From Ophioderma brevispina (taxonomy: Eukaryota > Echinodermata > Ophiuroidea > Amphilepidida > Ophiodermatidae): a DNA stretch of 64,000 nucleotides. This document shows, in pieces, positions 45,851-57,544 of the stretch. Every line of letters begins with the position of its first letter. Within the stretch, counting starts at the first letter, position 1. The notes under the pieces were generated by a model. It did no database searches and was not told the DNA's origin. It was given only the letters and a program-made list of their open reading frames with translations. The translations under genes and the position numbers were made by a program. The stretch is from the NCBI GenBank assembly GCA_023653785.1, contig JAMKCH010001673.1, positions 37,137 to 101,136 of the forward strand. Reading direction: 5' to 3'.

Positions 45851-46697
45851 AGACAGCTTTTTGGGCGTGTAGCGGACGCGCTGGCTCTATTCGCAAATCT
45901 GTGGGTTTGACTTTTCAAATGTCGGTGTTGCAGGAAACAATGTTCGTGCCGTTTATATCCTCTAAAATCTAAAAATGTGTGATAGGAGTAAATTTCAGGG
46001 TGGGGGTGGGGTGTGGGTATATATCCTCCCCAATATTTTGATGAGGGGGAATGGCCACCACCATGCTGATGCCCATTCATATTTTACCATAATACAGGGT
46101 GTCCCAAAATATAAAAGTCAGTGCTATAATTTCAAAATTACTGAGAATTATTCAAATTTTATAACCGATTCTGAATGACGAACTTGTTTCATACATCCTG
46201 TTCAATTTTTGTCTGATACGGTTCACTAGTTTTGAAAACAAAGGCTATTTTGTAACCCGCTGTCAAATTACCCCATTCCAAGTTTGCCTTAGATCGTTGA
46301 AACAGGTTCACCTTGGAAAAGTGGAATAAAATGTGCTTCAACTACAAAAATCTCCTGGTAATAATCCTGGTCCTGTTTTTAAACATAAATTACGAAAATT
46401 TTGTCCGTCAATTGTTTTTATATATCCACGGTCTTTGCCTGTACAGTATTTCGCTCTCTCATATTTAAATAGTAACTTAGCGACTTGGCCAAATTTTTAT
46501 ATCTCCGTGGGGTCTGACAATCTGTTTGATAATTAATTGCAGGAAGGGATTTAAATAACCCACATGAACTGGACTTATTGTGGCTAATAATTTCAAAATT
46601 ATTTAAAACTGTTTGAAATGTTGCGAGATAGCTGTACGGCCTATCCTTTTCTCAACATGCTTGTTTAAAATTTCATCTGATATTTGCTTTCAACTGC

Positions 46698-47387
46698 TAC
46701 GTAGACAGCATTCAAGCTTTGACTTAGCTTTGGTGACAGAATGGTGTTAACTTAAAGGGAAAGATATCCATCTCTACTTAAAATCCATTTTTCTAGGGGG
46801 AAATTTTGTGTAGAAACTGAATTCACGCGCTTCGCTATCTTCAAAGAATCTAGCTGTGGGCCGCCCCAATGCACTTTTTGACCCCGGGCACGTGAACCTT
46901 TGTATCTCATCAACTATAGGGATCCATGGTGCACCTGACAAAAGTTTGGTTTCCAATTGAAGTTAACTTTTCAATTGAGGTTCCAATTTTAAAAACACTT
47001 AAACATTTTTGACACACCACACACCATTCACACACACCTACACCCGCACACGGATGGTCCCGGCCAGCTATAGCGGGGGCCCACAAAATGCATATTATAC
47101 TTGAATTTTTCCCATAGCACACTGTACAGGCATATTTTCTGCCCGAGTCCCTCAAATTTTGAGGCAAAAATTGGTCGTAAAAAAAAAAAACAATAATCAA
47201 TTCCCTGGGACTCTCAAGGCTAACAAATTAATAGATATATTTTATTTTGTTTTAGCCTTAAACCCTCACATTTTTTGAAGGACTTATTTTATTTTGGCGC
47301 AGGCCTTTATTTTTTTCATTTCACACACGCCCTCCCGACATGGTAGGGGATAAACATATCCTACTTTATTGTTTCAGTACATCAACT
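46698..47387. other. Left flank of the 6.6 kb insertion, no gene seen
   Basis: Has CACACCAC...CACACACCTACACCCGCACACGG (about 47010-47050) and a hairpin-forming AGCTATAGCGGGGGCCC stretch. It is not present in composite copy 1. No coding frame; the 96-codon minus frame has no recognisable domain. Confidence 0.4.
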
Positions 47388-47722
47388 AGTCATGTAAGAA
47401 CAGTGGTGTTCTAATGACTCGTAAGAAATGCTTGCTTACCTTCCTCCGATTTGATGTAACCAATTGCATTGTCCTTTAGCAGATGCAGAACCTCCCATAA
47501 TATATATTCCCACATAAGATATATTCCTTTGATCACCCTGTATGACGCACCCCCCCAAGGGACGTCATACCCACAATCCTCTTCCTCTTTTCGTCTTACC
47601 CTCGACCAAAAAAGATAAAAAACATCCTGCAGGGGCGTGACGGGCCCGGAATCACAAATCGGAGAAGGTAAGCAAGCATTCCTTACGAGTCATTAGAACA
47701 CCACTGTTCTTACATGACTCAT
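47388..47722. repeat. 335 bp inverted repeat, ~70 bp arms
   Basis: AGTCATGTAAGAACAGTGGT onward (47388-47460) is mirrored almost exactly at 47652-47722. The loop carries the same GATGCAGAACCTCCCATAAT and CCACAATCCTCTTCCTCTTT sequence as the right end at 52588-52776. It looks like a compact, deletion-derived copy at the left end of the larger element. Confidence 0.75.
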
Positions 47723-48159
47723 ACAGGAATCTGCTTTCCTTCAATCCGGATGTTGATGTAACAAATTTGCATTAAACATCGCATATTAGCACAGTACTAG
47801 GAGGCGGTGCAGGATGCAAAACCTCACAAACCCTGGATTTCGTGAATCGAAATGAGTATGAATAGAATTGCAAGCAATTCATAAGTATGTAAGAGCACTC
47901 AAGATCACATGCCAATACAAATAGCAAGAAACCTAAGCACACAACTTACTAAGAGAAGACTAATTATCATCCGAACAATAGAGTAAAATAATAATATGTA
48001 AGTATAATCACACCTCCATGCTCAGAGCAAACCAATCCAGACATAGATAGATTGGAGTGCTACCACCCTTTCAACAATATATAGTAATTGAAACACAAGT
48101 AGAAAATAATAAGTCCATGTCATTTGAAAATGCACAGAACTCATTAATCACCCAATCAA

Positions 48160-51100
48160 TCCAGCCCCATGCAAGAGATGCAGTGGCACCTGTCTTCAAT
48201 AAAGGCAACCAAACCCGCCGCGGGCGGCCGGTGACGTGCCTATATGGGCTGAGAATCCCCTGCTACAGAGTGAGAATAAAAGACCCCGCGGGGATCGGGC
48301 ACAAAGCCGACGGCGGCGCGGCGGCGCGTGCCACACACGCTTAGTAGAGATTAAAAGCCTACCGCATCCTGACACAAAACAACAAACTTCCGAATAGAAA
48401 TATAGGCATGGGCGGTAGACTTTGGCCGAGTCTTCCCGACACGACCTTAAGCCAAGGACAAAATTATCGCTAACATTTCATCTCGGGTATCCATCGCCAA
48501 GATGGGGAGCGGATACCCCAACCTCGATCGAAAAGCGATCAGAAGCCATGATATGGCAAATTACGGCGAAATCCGACACACAATTTAGGCTCCTGACGAA
48601 ATTTAAAAAAAAATCGCCAATAATCGTATCCATCAACGGTATACATCGCCAAAAGGGGCGAACGAATATCCGAACGTTCGAGTCAAAACCACAGATCCGA
48701 AGTAATACGTCAAGCGTAAAAACGTGAATGAACGGCAAGAGCAGCTCCCGTACCGGAAAATAATGACTACATATCGTCGTGAACGCCGGCGAAAGACACC
48801 GGCATTTAATTGTAAAAAATTGAATCCCAAGCCCATCTACATGAATTCAAGACCATAGCAATCGTGATTCCAATTTTTAGTCCTAGCCAAAAGGACCGAG
48901 CAAAAGGATCAGACGGAGAAGCAGGATAAGACCCGTACCCACTGCCCCGGAGAAGGGGGAGGGGGGATAGACATCACTCCAAACCGTGGCACAACCCGAG
49001 GGTGGGCTCCAAAGCATCGTTTGGCGTGTGTTTTTATAACACACACCGCATCAAACTCGGACTCCAAACTCGGACCCAGGAGGGGTCTGATCTCGGAAGA
49101 CAACCGTGCGACTATCTAAGAGCTGCCAAAACGCCTAATAAGACGTAAGCCGCCCCGAAGAACCTGATTGAATGGATGAACTCGAGCCCCACACCGGAGA
49201 GACAAATAAGGAAAGTTGAATCCAAAAAAGGGTACATCATAACAGGATATGACCCACCCATGAAGCTACTGGAGCCGCTAACCACCGGAGAAAAACAGGG
49301 AGAAGGGGGGGGGGAAAGGGGGGCACCATGAAAGCGGAAGCTATGCCCCGACGTCCCGGTGTGGTAGGAATAACCCGACGCCCTGCTGTCCCGAGGAACG
49401 CTTTGGCGCGCAAGCGCGCCCTCAGGCAGCAGAGGACGACTCCCAGAGGGGGGTGCACAGTCCCGTCGAATGTTTTCCGATCCCCGCGACGAATGCATCA
49501 CACCCACAGATTGTCCTAGTGTCAAAGCGACACGGCTTAAAACAGGCCAGTATCCATCGGGTAGATAGATGAAACGATGCTCCCGTCGCCCGAATCCCGG
49601 AAGGTCTTGAGGCGATTAAGGGCGAAGACCTACACCACAGTGACCGGTCAGCAATACCCGCAATAACAGAATACGGAGAGTAGCCAAAAGCCCGTGGATG
49701 TACAGGTCTATATGTATGCGACGTCTTATATTAAAAGGCCCTACATGACGGACACGTACAACCAGTAATAAAATACAACATACACGGTTTGCGCCAAGTA
49801 GTCCACACCTCAACCTCCGCCTAAAACCCCGCCCCGAACAGGGACAACGAGGTGTATATACTGCAGCATAATAAGACAATCTTCACAAATTGTCACCTAC
49901 AGCATACTCCAGCGCCCATGACCGATTGTCAACGGAGCTGGAGTTGGAGGTAAAGCAGGGAAGTCATATACCGTGATGAATATCCAGAGAGGTAACACCG
50001 ACATCAACCCGACCCGGTTTAAGATGATCGAAAACAGGTTTGACCCCTGACGACACGCAGCAATACGACGCTAGGCAAACCCAGCGGGATATTCATACCA
50101 ACTAGTTTTGCCCACGCACCCAGCCTCCCTTTTACTCACTTCATGTCGCTTCCCGTTCGTCCACGTCCCCTCCCCCCCTTTCCCCGCCAAGCCATCCAAC
50201 GGATCGGCTTCATCAACGGATGCAAGGGCGTGTATACTGCGCTGCAGAGATGCCGCGACTGGATCCCCACCAGGCGGCGGGCCTACGAGTCAGTTCCCCC
50301 GTTCACACCACAGAGCCCGTTGCCCTAAAGAATAGGTATTTAACTCCCTGTGAATAGGCATTGTCCTCGCGTATCGATTCGAAAATGAAATCCCTGATAT
50401 GAATAGTCTAATTGTATCGCTAAATCCCCTGAGAGGATTTAGCAATGGACCGACATCACAAAATGGCAAACGAAATGATACCTGCTTCACTCAGCCGAAA
50501 TCCCTGCTGCAGGGACAGAGGCCATCAGGGTGGAGACCAGCCAGTAAAGTCCACAATCACACCGTAAGAACTGACGAATGCGTATGGCTAAACACGCGCA
50601 AATCTCTCGAACCTTACCCCCGTGATAAACGGGTCCCGTTGGAACATTAATTTCTACTGAAAAATTAGCAACGGCCCATCAACACGAGTGTTCGATCGAG
50701 AAGACTCCAATCCAACCGCTAAACCCCTAAGGATTGAGGCCACCGGGGTGACCAGCAAAGCGGGGCCTGCCGACTAATAGCGCCAGCCCCCCGCGCCGCG
50801 CTGAATGCCAAACACTCCTGCCGCCAGAACTCTCCTGTTATCGCCGGCGTAATGAGTGGAGGCAAGCGTAATTGAGCCATGATAATCGCCCGTACTAAAC
50901 AGTCGGCGAAGCGTGGCCGAATATCGCTGAAGAAAACACCCGCCAAGCATACATTGTTCCCATGAATGTGGGATTCAAGCTGATGAAATGGTATTGTCTC
51001 CGAAATCGACCGGCAAAATCCCTCGTGAAGGTCCTTTGTTTTTGGGCTAATCCGGATTACAGACCTTGGACCAGCACTCGGGAGATTTCGCCGGGTTCAA

Positions 51101-52000
51101 ATCGCCCGGCGTCCGACATCCCCCTGTGAGGATGAGGCACAGGCAGCGATCCAGCGCAGTAAAAATCCCGTAACTCGCCCTATGATATATAGGCAGAAGG
51201 GCCCGACTCCGCCGTGTGTTTTCGCTGAAGCACGGGGCGTGTCTTTGCCACAAGAGGAAGCGCCACCTGTAGACGCTGCCCCGGGGCAGCGTCGCCGTTA
51301 AGCTGACCCATATAAGGACACAACCACCTTAGTTGTACGGTTGACACCATAGCGGTGATCTGTCCCGTTATCGGTAGGGTACCGAAAACAGTGACAACAC
51401 GCATAGTATCCAGCGTCAGTCTACCGCACCCCTGGGGGCAAAACGGGCGACTGACAACGCCACCGGGCGGTGTGAACCCTTAACGGCGGGTGAACCCCGC
51501 TTACAGCAGTGGAGGAATTCCCTGTAACAGCAATGGGTACTATAGCGGTGGGAGTGTGATCGGTGGGTACCGAGACGGCTACCACGCGCCCAGTATCCTA
51601 TCAGTCAAACGCACCCCGGAGGGCGCGGGCGACTGACCAGACACCAGACCCAAAGCCCATGTAACGGCGGGTGAACCTCCCGCTTTCATCAGCGGAGGAG
51701 CTCCCGCTCCATTACCGGTCAAAATCATCCCTACCGTCCAAGTTATACCGAAGGGAACGAAAACCCAAGGATATACCCCGGTCCCAACTCCAGAGCGAAC
51801 CTGGTGCAATACCAGAGACCGAAACGCACGGCGCACCTATTTGCCCCGGAGTAGGACCAGTGGGCATCAGCATGGGTGTTGGTCCCGTGACGGCGACTCG
51901 TTCGAACAGTCACGTACATCACTGCCTATAAGGGAAACAACCGGCCTGACAAGCACCAAGGCGGGGATAACCGATACAACTTTCCTAATTTAATCGAGAA
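48160..52000. other. GC-rich, CpG-containing core, no recognised gene
   Basis: About 3.8 kb with clearly higher GC and many CG dinucleotides. Frames up to 137 codons exist (49112-49525 minus) but show no domain I know. It contains small hairpins such as AAATCCCCTGAGAGGATTT (50421-50439) and a two-unit tandem at 51350-51735. It may be captured host DNA, a decayed ORF or structural DNA. Confidence 0.45.
51350..51735. repeat. Two-unit tandem, ~193 bp period
   Basis: Both units start at TAGCGGTG (51350, 51543) and share GGTACCGA, GCAGTATCC-like CAGTATCC/TAGTATCC, GGGCGACTGAC, TAACGGCGGGTGAACC and AGCGGAGGA/AGTGGAGGA. Diverged by substitutions and indels. Confidence 0.6.
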
Positions 52001-52776
52001 AATTTATATAAAAGCATTTCCAACAATCCACAACGCCTTTAATCAAGGCCATACCTCGTTGACATAGGGCCTGCAAGAAGCATAGGAAACTAGGTATAAA
52101 CGCCACAAAGTGTACGCTCATTGTGTGAAGTAATGGACGTGCATATATTAAAAGGTAACAAACCGGACTCCATCATTGAACGAAACCAAATGCGTGTCGG
52201 TCCATTTCCCAATTACAATTCTCACAAACAATGTAATCACTATCTACACGTTAAAAAATAGATATAAAAAGACCACACATATAAGATAGTAGGGGGAAAT
52301 AAGACTATCGATATGAATGTGGCAGCAACGCCACGCCCTACGCTAGTCCGTCTATGGGTGTGAAATTAGGCGGTTGAATTTGACAAACCCGACGCAATCA
52401 AGGTATAAGTCCTTAAAATACCGACTCGCAGACGAAAAATGACAAAACTAAGCCCCAGGGACGTACTCACAAATGACTTTAACCAGATTTTCCACAAGGT
52501 TCAAAAAAATACTACACTAATAGCGAACTAACCAAAAATTCGACAATTACGGGAGCTAAATAATTAACGTTACCGCACATCGAACCCAGACGAAAGAGGA
52601 AGAGGATTGTGGGTATGACGTCACTTGGGGGGGTGTCGTCATAACAGGTGATCGAAATGAATATAATATTATGTGGAATATATATTATGGGAGGTTCTGC
52701 ATATGACTAAAGACAATGCAATTTGTTACAACAACATCAATCTCGATTGAAGTAATCAGATTTCCCTGTATGAGTC

Positions 52777-53330
52777 CAAAGTTTTTATACTCAACTATTT
52801 AGCTATTGAAATACTGAACAAAAGACACAAGAAGTCTCACCATAACTCATACCCATTGAGGAGTTATGCTTTTTCAATCACAAAATTGGGCGAAAATTGC
52901 ATTTTTTACCCAAATCAATTGTCACCCTGACCGCTGACTTTCTAACTCTGTTACAAAAATAAAGAAATAGATTGATCCTATTAATGATTTGAATATTACA
53001 AATGTAACCACTGAACATGATTAGCATAAAGAATAAGTCACTACTAGGTAGTTTGCATGTTCATACACTCACAGGAAATTACCAAGTCAAAATTTTTGTT
53101 ACCCGAAAACCCCTATTTATGGGAAGTTTGAAAGGAAAAAAATAAAATGATTTTTTTCCTCAAATCATGAAAAATATGGCGTTTTTAGAGTGCAAAATCC
53201 TGAAAATATGAAATTTTAAACACCTTAAACATTTACATGTAAGTAATCAAGATTTTGGACTTTTACACCCCTAAATATTTTTTTGTCACAACCCGTGTCC
53301 CTAAACGTAGTCAAGCTGAACCTGTCCGTA
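52777..53330. other. Right flank of the 6.6 kb insertion, no gene seen
   Basis: AT-rich DNA absent from composite copy 1. No TIR partner to 46698-47387 was found, so the boundaries of this outer insertion are undefined. Confidence 0.4.
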
Positions 53331-53894
53331 AGTAGCCACAGTTAAACCATTCAAGTTAGACTGATGATACACAATTAAGCATGCTATGTACGTATGCCGT
53401 GCTGGTTTGCTTTTCTCCTGTCTCTTTCTTTTCCTTACTACTTACTTTGGTTCAGTTAGCCCCAGTATAACCTTTACTAAATATTTTTTTTTTTAATATT
53501 AACAACATTAAACAAGACACATGTCCGTGGACAAATATGGGAAATGGTCTCTGTTCACAATGACCAAGTTCTGACATTGTGTTTTGATGTAACTGAATTT
53601 GTTTTTCAGTGGTTTATTTTAAAAATATTTGTGTTGTTTGTTGTGTCTATCAAATGGCCCATATCAATACTGCTATCCTCAATGGAAATTGCCTAACAGT
53701 ACCAGCAGATTAATGATTGATGTTGTGTACAGATAGTGTCAAAAGCACCTTGCAATAAGGCTAATTATGCGAACAAGATCCTTTTGCCATACGGAAAACA
53801 GGGTTTTTTTACAGGTAGCTTGTGCATTGTGCTTATATTAACTTTGTAGTTTGATTGCTTTTCTTTGGGTGATGTTTGTGGGGCATCTTTTTAA

Positions 53895-54557
53895 GGGGTT
53901 GTGACGTGTTAGCGACTACTCCGATAACAATTTTCCCATAAATTCACATATATGTGTTTTACAACAACGTTGCTGATTAAGAATCTGACATAAAATGGGG
54001 GTCACCGCCCCTTTGTTTTTGAGCTACTAGCCAAAACAAAAAGGTATGTTTCACTTTTGGAAGGAAACCGACGCAAGTCGAATGGGAACATTCAATTTGG
54101 ACGTTTCGAATCGGGTCGCCTACAAAATAAAAACCTTCTCTACCATTGTGTAATTTCTAACTATGTTTTTGAGGTCCCGATGGTTCTTCAAAATTTTTAA
54201 TAAAAATGACTAATTCACCGAGCGGGTGGTCCTTTTTTCCATACACGGCCGAAAAAAACCACTACCCATGAAAGTTGACCCGGGGGGGGGGGGGGGTTTT
54301 TTTCCAATTGGGGCATCTTGTTGGGCGGCAAGAACAATCCTCGGGTCACATTTTCGGCATCAGCAAAGCAGGAACCAGGCGTAGAGATGCGCGCTTTTAA
54401 TAAACGCAAACAGCGCACAGTTCTTTCCGGCGGTTTCTGCGAATGATACCTTCGCAGCTCAAACTAAAATTCTTCCTTTGTCCATGACTGGGCTCCAACC
54501 AGAATGCTGAGGTGTAAGCAGCTTGCGCGTACACAAATCACAACTCAAACCTACCCC
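53895..54557. mobile_element. 663 bp TTAA-flanked insertion (piggyBac-type MITE)
   Basis: TTAA at 53891-53894 and 54558-54561. The element begins GGGGTTGTGAC and ends ACCTACCCC, giving short GGGGT-type inverted ends; a CACAACTCAAACC block near the right end mirrors GGGGTTGTG. The uninterrupted site in composite copy 1 reads CCTTTTAATTTGCCGGGTGG at about 7368-7387, with a single TTAA. Contains a run of about 13-14 G at 54282. Non-coding. Confidence 0.8.
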
Positions 54558-54569
54558 TTAATTTGCAGG

Positions 54570-54870
54570 GTGGAAGGTACAGGTGGGTAATGGGAGGGTG
54601 GGTGGGTGGGTGATGAGTGGTTGTGGGTGAGGAGTGAGTGAGTGAGTGGTGAGTGAGTGAGTGCGTGAGTGAGTGAGTGAGTGAGTGAGTGAGGTGGGTG
54701 AGTGATTGATGGAGGAGCAGCGGGCGGCGGAGTTTGGGTCACCCCCTCTCTTTTCTTTCTTTCAGATGCGCAGCATGATCTTTGGTGAGTGAGTGCTGAT
54801 TGATTGAGTGTAAGTGAGATGAGTGAATTTTGTGAGAGTGACGTGGGTGAAAGTGAAAGCACTGTTGAGT
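54570..54870. repeat. GAGT/GGGT microsatellite (copy 2)
   Basis: Counterpart of 7390-7700 with GGGTGGGTGGGT, GAGTGAGTGAGT and GAGTGCTGATTG. Shorter, without the GCGA section. Confidence 0.85.
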
Positions 54871-56589
54871 GCATTGATGTGTCAATGATTTTTTACATCA
54901 AGGGTGCATAGTTTTTGATTTAGGATTTATAATTTTATGTTATACATGTGTAAATTATATATTTTTTGTCTTCTCCTCCTGCTAAGGACCCCCATGAAGA
55001 CAGCTTTGTTTATACAAAGGTTTTTGGTTAGCCTCAGTACTAAATTTCCGGTTGTATATCAATCGTCCATTCTTGCCGATTAAGTCTGATTTGATGTTTT
55101 TACAATGATTTATATGTATATAGTTTTTCTTATTAAGTCCGTGTGCATATTATGTTTTGTAACTCTTTGATGAGTATAGTCTGTTGTTCAAACTTGTTGA
55201 CCGTATCAGCAAAAATCGGACAGGATTTCGAAACAGTTCGTCATTCCGAATATACATTTGAATAATCTCAGAATTTGAAATTAGCAAGCACCAACTGCGA
55301 GGATGGCATTTATTTTGGGACACTCTGTAAGTTTTAAAAATGGTCAATTTCCGTGCATTCATAAATTTTCATCAACCCCATCCCCTCCAATGTGTAAAAG
55401 CATTTACCTCCACTGATATTAGGGTTTTGATAGATTTTATCTTAAAGTGACAGGAGGAGATTTTTTAGGATATGAATTTTCTCTCAAATTTCACTACTGG
55501 TCTGTTGTAGACCACCACCTGAGAACGTTTGGAAAGGTTTATTGGACAAACAGTTGCAAAAGAAAACCGCAAACCTTTGTTTTTGAACTTGTCAACTTCC
55601 AATTTGAATATTTTTAAAAAAAAAAAAAAAGTACTCGTTCCCGACGCAGCATCTAAAACAAAAACCACTAAGCTTATGACTTCTGTCAAGTGCACACAGT
55701 TAAACTAAATCATCCACTTATATACATAAAGAACGAGCGTTATTCGGCTTACTCACTTCCAGTGTGATCTAATACTTTGGTAGCATTCCAAATATTAAAA
55801 AAACTAGATTGAGAAATTATTCACTTACAAGTACATGGGTATTACTACAACCATTCCCAATACAACATGCAAAAAATGGATTTGATGACAAATCTTGAAG
55901 ACAATCGTCCGAAAGTGGCTTTTAATGGCTATATGGGCGATCACTAATCCTATCTGTTATGAATTCCAGGTGGAACACAGAATCTATATACAAGCAATCA
56001 AGTTCCCGTATGTGACCCAATGAAACGATTTAAACAGTTTCAACAAAATCGGCGGGACCATAATTCTGTAGGCCTAAATGATGACCTTGAACAATCTTGA
56101 GTCCACTGTACTAAAACTTAAATACTTTTATATTTTTACCCCTGGATAAACTATTTTATAAAACGCCCAAGAACACATTTTATAAAATGACACCCGTCAA
56201 ATTTTCAGATTCTCTATGAAATTCTGTATTGGAAAAACATTGGTGTCAAATTGTATATAAAAAAATATTGGGCAAGACCAATACATTTTGGGCGTAAATC
56301 ATCCGATATTATGATATGTTTCGGATACGGTACTTTCAATCCCCTGCCCTCGCCTTTTCAAGGTGCAGTGGGTCCAGCACCCTCTGAGACTGAGCAATAC
56401 ACATTTTTTGTCAGCAAACTGAACCAAGGAGGATCAGGCCCTTGCCACTGCGCACAAACTGCCCTTTGCTGCGCTTGAAGTGGGATAGAGTGATAGCGCC
56501 CTCCCCTATAATCACATTTTGTCCCTTAACCCTAACGCGGCCCAGATGCATTGAGAGGCAACGAAAATGTGGTACCGGTCGGAAAATGT

Positions 56590-57130
56590 TTCTCGTTGCA
56601 TCTCGGCCGTCAACAACTATTTTTGGTCGCACAAATGACTCTCATTGCACCTCATTGCATCTGGGACGTCTTCTCGTGAAATGACACGATGTTCCTCGTT
56701 GTATCTGGGACGTCTTTTTGGCAAATGACGCGATGTTCCTCGTTGCATCTGGGACGTCTTTTTGGAAAATGTCGCGATGTTCCTCGTTGCATCTGGGACG
56801 TCCTTTCTGGAAAATGATGCGATGTTCCTCGTTGCATCTGGGACGTCTTCCGGGAAAATGATGTGATGTTCCTCGTTGCATCTGGGACGATTTGCCCGCA
56901 GGAGATCAATTTAGATCAATGCGTCTCATTGCATCTGGGACGACTTTCCGCAAAATGATGTGATGTTCCTCATCGTATCTGGGACGATTTGCCCGTAGGA
57001 GATCAAATTAGATCAATGCGTCTCATTGCATCTGGGACGTCTTCCGCGAAAATGACGCTATGTTTTCCTCCTCGTTTCATTCTGGGACGTTTCTGTGAAA
57101 ATTACGCGTTGCTTTTCATTGCATTTGGGC
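56590..57130. repeat. CATCTGGGACGTC minisatellite, array 3 (most regular)
   Basis: Units start with (C/T)ATCTGGGACG at 56658, 56702, 56746, 56790, 56835 and 56879: period 44. Each contains AAAATGACGCGATGTTCCTC. Later units (56932, about 56980) alternate with a 53-base variant carrying TTTGCCCGNAGGAGATCAA. Because 44 is not a multiple of three, a minus-strand frame cycles through all phases and stays open for about 85 codons without implying a protein. Confidence 0.9.
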
Positions 57131-57219
57131 CGTTACCGGCTAGATATTGCAAACAAAGTAGAGTAAGTCAGATTCATACAAACTATTTTTGCATGAAAAC
57201 CCAATTTGCTTCCTGTTGA

Positions 57220-57540
57220 ATCTTATCTCAGCGGTTTATGCAATTTTGTTTAGACGAGCATGGAGTTAATTTCAATACTGACGACTGTATCGGCATATGA
57301 AAAATGTTTTTTGTCTTAGTCACCAGTCCTCGAGTCTGATACTACATCATGAGTCCATCTAAATAAACAAAAACAAAACAAAACCCAAAAAATGGTTTAA
57401 AAAAAATGGGTGCACTTTTCTGGAAATTCCTCGTCTCTACATTTGTAAAATACCTAATAGTCCTTAGGGCCATCAGAAATTTTAGCCAAATGGGTAGCCC
57501 TTAAATGGGGACAAAACGATACATATTATTCAAACCTCAT
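57220..57540 (+). repeat. Segment X, copy 2, with empty MITE site
   Basis: Matches 42837-43297 and continues without a break through GATACATATTATTCAAACCT, the site where 43298-43806 is inserted in the other copy. Confidence 0.8.
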
Positions 57541-57544
57541 TACA

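Larger units (their letters stand above)
47416..52776. mobile_element. 5.4 kb TIR element with GC-rich non-coding core
   Basis: Left 47416-47597 and right 52588-52776 are inverted relatives: GACTC.TA, GATGT...GTAAC.AATTGCATTG, GATGCAGAACCTCCCATAAT, a CCCCCCCAAG(G/T)GACGTCATACCC block, and CACAATCCTCTTCCTCTTT. A third partial end lies at 47715-47775. The interior (48.1-52.1 kb) is markedly GC-richer than the flanks. No transposase is recognisable. It sits inside the mariner-like element copy 2. Confidence 0.7.
46095..55327. mobile_element. Mariner-like element with ~300 bp TIRs, copy 2, interrupted
   Basis: Left end CAGGGTGTCCCAAAATAT and right end the inverse of CAGAGTGTCCCAAAATAA. The terminal arms match those of copy 1. 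Homology to copy 1 stops near 46697 and resumes near 53330 (CCATTCAAGTTAGACTGATG); the intervening 6.6 kb is later insertion. A second, TTAA-type insertion lies at 53895-54557. No transposase frame. Confidence 0.75.
44430..57213 (+). repeat. Composite repeat unit, copy 2
   Basis: Second copy of 3379-11788, same orientation and internal order, enlarged to 12.8 kb by insertions: about 6.6 kb at 46698-53330 and 663 bp at 53895-54557. It lacks the copy-1 MITE at 4537-5622 and the extra tandem segment at 9.6-10.2 kb. Confidence 0.85.

Noticed and set aside
46774..47200. Short minus ORFs (60 and 96 codons) as exons
   Set aside because: No domain, no convincing splice context, and the region is insertion DNA absent from the duplicate copy.
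49112..49525. 137-codon minus ORF in the GC-rich core
   Set aside because: GC-rich DNA has few stops; overlapping ORFs on both strands; no recognisable domain.
56642..56909. 79- and 85-codon repetitive minus ORFs (RRPRCNEEHR pattern)
   Set aside because: Period 44 is not a multiple of three, so a stop-free unit yields a cycling open frame. The same pattern occurs in the other arrays with stops. No protein evidence.
56590..57130. CRISPR-like array
   Set aside because: Whole units repeat with no unique spacers, and the setting is eukaryotic; it is a minisatellite.
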